From: Macrolepiota albuminosa
Lineage: Eukaryota > Basidiomycota > Agaricomycetes > Agaricales > Agaricaceae
DNA length: 64,000 nucleotides
Reading direction: 5' to 3'
Assembly (NCBI GenBank): GCA_027475525.1
Contig: JAMWFC010000116.1
Location: 2,541,826 to 2,605,825 of the forward strand
Shown here one piece after another: positions 59,485-64,000 of the stretch (positions within the stretch are counted from its first letter, which is position 1; every line of letters starts with the position of its first letter). The notes beneath the pieces are model-generated. The model was not told the DNA's origin. It saw only the letters and a program-made list of their open reading frames with translations, and did no database searches. The position numbers were made by a program, and so were the translations under genes.

Positions 59485-60152
59485 GGCTCATGCATCGCTC
59501 ATGGCTCATGTCATTTCAATCTTAATTAGAATATCTTTCTCGATGGTTCATTGCGTATTTCCATGAGGATAAGATCAAAGTATTCTCCATCATCTGCAGG
59601 TATGGCGAGCCTGGTTTCGTCGTGCCAAGGACTTGAAGTTGAAACTCTATTTCCTGATTTCCAGGTCATTTTCCCATCGTCTAAGCTCCATTCTCCATCC
59701 ACTCTACAAAGAGGTTTACTTATGGACGGCGCTATTTAAATTCGCTACACGACAGTGCTGACGTCGACACGATAGTTCTACTCGTGATAGATCAACCTGG
59801 CCTCAGATTTCTTGACAGTCGTGTCGTGTTCTATTGGAAAAGAGGATGCTCGGAACTGTAAATCCTACTAGCGTGCTGCCGCGAAAGGACTTGTGAATCT
59901 AATTTCTCTCTCGAAACAACGTCCAGAAGTCTAAGAGACGAGAGAATAACAGATTGCGAGTAGGGGAAATCAGATATCAGAACTCTCCCTCGTGGCAATC
60001 GGATCGGTTGTGGGGGTGGCTGTACAGGTCGGATTTCTACTGTCCCCGCATTAGGTCCGGAACATGGAGTTCTCAAAATCAGCTGTCATCAATCTGCATT
60101 TTATCCCATCCAACAGATTTTCGCCTCAGCAGTGAGCGGAATTGGGCGGAGT
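59485..60152. other. Intergenic region between AATase and carnitine acetyltransferase
   Basis: About 670 bp. On the minus strand a 69-codon open stretch (59526-59735) has protein-like composition. The rest holds the promoter of the carnitine acetyltransferase gene and the AATase 3' UTR. Confidence 0.5.
59526..59735 (-). pseudogene. Protein-like open stretch, possible exon
   Basis: Reads CRVDGEWSLDDGKMTWKSGN and then DETRLAIPADDGEYFDLILM before a TAA at 59526. It starts right after an in-frame stop and next to a possible splice acceptor. No start codon or upstream exon could be fixed and no family is recognised. It may be the last exon of a small gene or a remnant. Confidence 0.3.
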
Positions 60153-62539
60153 ATGCTATTCCTGACAAGGTTTTCAGGCTCAAAGTTCGGCCAGTCTTCT
60201 CTATTATTGTTTACGAGTCGCCATCTTACCATGCCAACCTCTGCAATTCGGCCATCCTCACGCCCAACTGCGTGGAAGGCTGCTGCTCCTGCTTCTCCGC
60301 CTGGAACGAAGACCTTTTCAGCAGAACTGCCTAAACTTCCGGTCGCAAACCTTCCAGACACACTTGCTCGTCTGAAGCAGAGTCTGGCGCCGATAGCCCT
60401 GTCGGACGAAGAGTATGCTGCAGTTTCCGCAAAGATTGACCAATTCGCTGTTGGACAAGGGCCAGAACTTCAGCGAAGACTGCTTGCACGAGCTGAAAAA
60501 ACTCGTCACTGGCTTGAGGAATGGTGGGATGATGGTGGTTACTTGGGTTACAGGGATTCAGTACGTTCTCAACGATGTCATTCTATTCCCATGGTGTTAA
60601 TTTTGAAGATAGATCGTTGTCAATGTCTCTTATTATTGTGAGTGCAATCAGAATCTGTGTGATTTTCGATGTTCTTCATATGTTTCATAGATGGATTTGA
60701 CGAACAACCATCACACTTACCCCAAACTCCTGCCGCGCGTGCCGCTAGTTTAGCGCGTGCTGCTATGATTTTTCGCCAGAACCTCAAGAAAGGTTTGATG
60801 GAAGCAGATAGTACGAAAGAAGGGCCTCTTTGCATGGATACATATCGGTGTGCCTTGTCTATCACATGTAGATATCTTCGGACTGCTCACACAAGGCTTA
60901 GGTGGATGTTTGACTGTTGCCGCATTCCTGGCCCTCAAGGATTGGATTGGAGCATTTCTTACGGGAAAGAGAATGATCTAGGCGACTCTGGTCACTTGAT
61001 TGTTTTCAGAAATAATCGTGTTTGGAAAGTGGACGCGACTGATGGCGGTCGGATTTTGAGCACTGCAGAATTTGAGAAGTAGAAATTTTTTTCGTGACCT
61101 CATCACGTACTGAACGTACTGATTCATTCGGTTCATCAGGAGGATCCGTTACATATATGAAAATTCCAATGGTGCTTTTCCAGGCGTTGGTGTACTTACT
61201 GCTTCCAACCGTGACGTTTGGGCCAAGGTATGGCCACTATTGTCAGCTGAACCAGCTGAATAATGAACAAATTATCTTTAGGACTATGCAACTCTCACTT
61301 CTTCTGTACACAATACTGAAATTCTTACTGCCATCCAATCAGCCGCCTTCGTAATCAGCTTAGAAGCATTCAGTCCCTCGACTCCAATAGAACATAGCCG
61401 TGCCCTGTGGCACGGATCAGTCATTGATGGTGTCCCGACTGGTTTACGAACTCGCTGGGTAGACAAACCCGTACAATTCATCGTTTACGACAATGGCGTC
61501 GCCGGTTTGATGGGTGAACACTCTGTAATGGATGGGACGCCAACTGTCAGGCTTTGTGACGAAATCCTTGAAATGCTTTCCGACCTCACGTTCGACCATG
61601 GATCACCAAATGTTCCGTCTACATGTCTTCCCGTACCTCTCGACTGGGAAATTACTCCAGCAATCTCTCAAGCTATTTCAACGGCTGATGCTGCTGCTAT
61701 AGAACTCATCGAGAGTCAAGAGCTTGGATACCTCCTTACGTCATATGGGAAGGCCGCTATCAAGAAATTCGGGGTATCTCCAGATTCCTGGGCGCAAATG
61801 ATTGTTCAGTTGGCCTATCGACGCCTCATTGGCAACGAGAAGAGAATAGGCGGTACGTACGAAGCAGCGACGACCCGAAAGTTTGATAAAGGACGTACCG
61901 AGGCTATTCGTGTTGTGACTAGTGAATCCGACGCTTGGGCAGCTAGTATGGACGATCCTGAGATTCAGAATGAAGATAAGAAGAAACTTCTCATCGCGGC
62001 TGCGAAAAAACATGTCGAGCTTGCCAAGAATGCAGGGAATGGTCAAGGCATTGATCGTCATCTATTTGGCAAGTTGAATAATGTCAATCGGATATTCATA
62101 AGATTTATTTATCATCTTGGTAGGTCTCAAGAAAGTTTTGAAGGAGGGCGAAAAGCTTCCTGAATTGTTCTCCGATCCTGTCTTCCTTCGTTCAAGTCAT
62201 TGGGTTCTGAGTACATCGGCCATCTTTTCAAAACATTTCCCTGTCTATGGCTGGGGAGAGGTCTGTCCGATTTTTTCAATTGCTGATGCCTACTTGATTC
62301 TTTCTATTTCTGAAGGTTGTGCCAGATGGTTTTGGTGTAGCGTACATGACAGGTTACGATGGTACGAAACTTTGGCTCTTACCCATATGACGATTGAATC
62401 ACGCGTATATCCAGATCGGTTGCAATATACCATCACGTCTAGAAGGGAAATGCCCAATGCCAAGTTCTGCGAGGAGATTTCAAAAGCTGCTATTGATCTA
62501 TACGCTTTGTTCTGTGGGGCGGGAAAGTCTAAGCTGTAG
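60153..62539 (+). CDS. Carnitine O-acetyltransferase, with peroxisomal SKL end
   Basis: Transfers acetyl groups between CoA and carnitine for transport between organelles. The choline/carnitine acyltransferase fold is seen in LPVANLPDTLARLKQSLAPI, DSIVVNVSYYYGFDEQPSHL, the active-site stretch VYDNGVAGLMGEHSVMDGTP with catalytic His (CAC at 61519-61521), and YTITSRREMPNAKF at the end. The C terminus is KSKL, a PTS1 signal. Two in-frame starts exist. The one at 60153 adds 26 Ser/Arg/Leu-rich residues like a mitochondrial presequence; the one at 60231 (MPTSAIRPSSR) gives the shorter form. Intron 62069-62123 has a GC donor (TTTG|GCAAGT), needed to read HLFGLKKVLKEG. Confidence 0.9.
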
Positions 62540-63301
62540 ATTACCTCAGCCTTGATCTTCACCATCTGGTGTACTGTAGCGGAGTGTATGGTGCCAACCG
62601 TCGCATGTCCAAATAGTGTCTTATTCCACGTAACGATAACAGGGGACCAGTTGTTACCAATACTTGGAAAAATTTTTGGGCTCTATTTACCACCGCTAGG
62701 TATCCAGAGCTCCCAATCATCACGGTAGGTCCAAAGATTTTCTTCAACTGCACCCACGCACAATCGGCCATCTTCTCCTTCAATGATTGATGCAGTACCG
62801 GCTTTCATCAGCAGTGTCGAGCTATTCACTCTCATGGCCGAAGGTTTCACGCACAATGTTTAACAGCAATCCAAGGTGATTTATGCAGGCAAGTAGAGCA
62901 ATAGGAATGTCATCAGTTGGTTTAGTAGTCATTGTTACGCAGAGATATTGCTGGTTCTTCATTTTGTACCTTAGATTCAACCACCACAAAACTTAGTCGG
63001 TTCGTGCTATGCGCAGAGTGAGCCTACATAACGTTTCCGCAACGGGGGAAGAGTTTTGTACTCAGTAGCTTGCGCACTGCGTTGGTAGCTTCCCTCTGTG
63101 GGTGCCAGCGGATTCTACCAAGGTCACTTGGGGCATCCGTTGGTGGCAAGGGCGTTCTGTACTCGTGCCTACCTGACCAGATGGTGGTTGGTGGTTCAGT
63201 TGGATCAAACTTTGCTTGTGCATGTTATGATGGAGGATCGAATACTTCCTAAATTTTGATTCGAAACTAGTTTGCTGCTTCAACACAGCTGATACGTATG
63301 C
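62540..63301. other. Intergenic region between carnitine acetyltransferase and RPF1
   Basis: About 760 bp, containing a minus-strand small protein-like ORF (see next entry). The rest shows no gene or repeat. Confidence 0.5.
62683..62932 (-). pseudogene. Possible small gene or frameshifted remnant
   Basis: Two overlapping open stretches look protein-like. One begins MTTKPTDDIPIALLACINHL and ends HESE. The other begins MRVNSSTLLMKAGTASIIEG and ends EENLWTYRDDWELWIPSGGK at a TAG (62683). The frames differ by one step over the overlap. A single base error, or a real frameshift in a decayed gene, would explain this. No domain is recognised. Confidence 0.3.
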
Positions 63302-64000
63302 ATGTCTTCCTCTCAACTTCACCCCATGTACATCAAAAACAAGATGAAACGAGAAGAAGTGGCCCGTAAGAACAGAAAGGCCAAAAATCAGCAGAAACTG
63401 GAAAGACGACTTGCCATAGCCAAAGCTGAGGCTAATGACCCTGCTGCGAAGAAAGTGAGTACAGACTGTGAATACATTAAATACATGCTGACCATCCGAA
63501 TATCAGAAACGTCTAGCAGAAAATGTTCCGCGGACCCTTGATAACATGCGCGAGTTTGATCCCTCAATATTGACGGCAGATCCCAATAATGCTGGTCCGT
63601 CATCGTCACAAGATGCTCTAAACGAGGCAGCGGCAGACATCGAAAACGATCCATTTGCGTCGTACTTCACCTCAAAGGATGATCCTAGTTTGCCCCCGAA
63701 AATATTAGTCACTACTTCACCCAAGGCATCCAAATCAACTTACGAGTTCTGCGATGAGTTGGTGGGTGTGTTTCCTGGCGCGGAGTTTATTCGACGGAAG
63801 AAGGGTAAAGGCTTTGAGATGGGGCGTATAGCTGGCTGGGCTGCTGGGAGGAATTATAAGCATTTGTTGGTTGTTAACGAGGACATGAAGAAGCCAAGTG
63901 CGTCCTTTTTTGCCTCCTTGCAAAATCTCTGGCCGGTTTCGCTGATACGTCTGCCCTATCAGATGCCATTACACTAGTTTACCTACCCAATGGACCAACA
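63302..64000 (+). CDS. RPF1: Rpf1, Brix-domain ribosome biogenesis factor (5' part)
   Basis: Nucleolar protein needed for 60S subunit assembly. The N terminus (MSSSQLHPMYIKNKMKREEV) is basic and coiled. An intron then leads to RLAENVPRTLDNMREFDPSI. The Brix domain begins with PKILVTTSPKASKSTYEFCD, then LVGVFPGAEFIRRKKG and KHLLVVNEDMKKPNAITLVY. The gene runs off the right edge after VYLPNGPT. Introns keep the frame, the last with its acceptor at about 63959. Confidence 0.9.

Noticed and set aside
29659..62539. A biosynthetic gene cluster (transporter, aminotransferase, acyltransferases)
   Set aside because: These genes are spread over 30 kb among housekeeping genes, with no core synthase, synthetase or terpene cyclase nearby.

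Overview
This is a gene-dense piece of a filamentous basidiomycete nuclear genome, probably a mushroom-forming Agaricomycete. The evidence is short GT-AG introns (about 45-60 nt) in nearly every gene, Agaricomycete-style versions of conserved genes (Sfh5-like CRAL-TRIO protein, RBR ligase with a low-complexity tail, PB1/ZZ protein), and fungal-type families such as chitin deacetylase and OTT_1508-like deaminase-fold proteins. I see no CRISPR array, operon, rRNA, tRNA or intact transposon. I recognise 26 protein-coding genes. Rpt4 is cut by the left edge and Rpf1 by the right edge.

Layout. 0-4.2 kb: Rpt4 (+) and the SM protein Sec1 (-). 4.3-6.2 kb: GPI-anchored chitin deacetylase (-). 7.6-13.9 kb, a GC-rich block: Rho1 GEF (-), the Fe-S assembly factor Isd11 (+) and a basidiomycete hypothetical protein (+). 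14-19.1 kb: SET protein (-), Trm82 (+), dihydrodiol-dehydrogenase-like oxidoreductase (-). 19.1-24.2 kb is gene-poor with one putative secreted protein (-). 24.2-36.5 kb: Paf1 (+), eL43 (-), Sfh5-like (-), triose-phosphate-translocator family carrier (+), RBR E3 ligase (+), eS4 (+). 36.6-49 kb: Pso2/Snm1 nuclease (-), class III aminotransferase (+), Ufd4-type HECT ligase (+). 50-53.1 kb: a divergent pair of intronless paralogues with an OTT_1508-like deaminase fold. 53.7-64 kb: Phf5a/Rds3 (+), PB1-multi-ZZ protein (-), alcohol O-acetyltransferase (+), carnitine acetyltransferase with a peroxisomal SKL end (+), Rpf1 (+).

The strongest structural signal is not a gene. Twelve exact tandem duplications all have a period of exactly 77 bp. 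Eleven lie between 22 and 44 kb and one lies at 1.4 kb. Nine fall in or across conserved genes and break them. In six of the nine, removing one copy still leaves the frame short by one base exactly at the join. This is best explained as unmerged k-mer overlaps (k=77) left by a short-read assembler. Gene models in this interval therefore look broken, but the genes themselves are probably intact.

Most genes here are unrelated housekeeping genes and do not form a pathway. The most biologically interesting locus is the divergent deaminase-fold pair at 50.1-53.1 kb. Second is the carnitine acetyltransferase, whose two candidate starts plus SKL end suggest dual targeting to mitochondria and peroxisomes.
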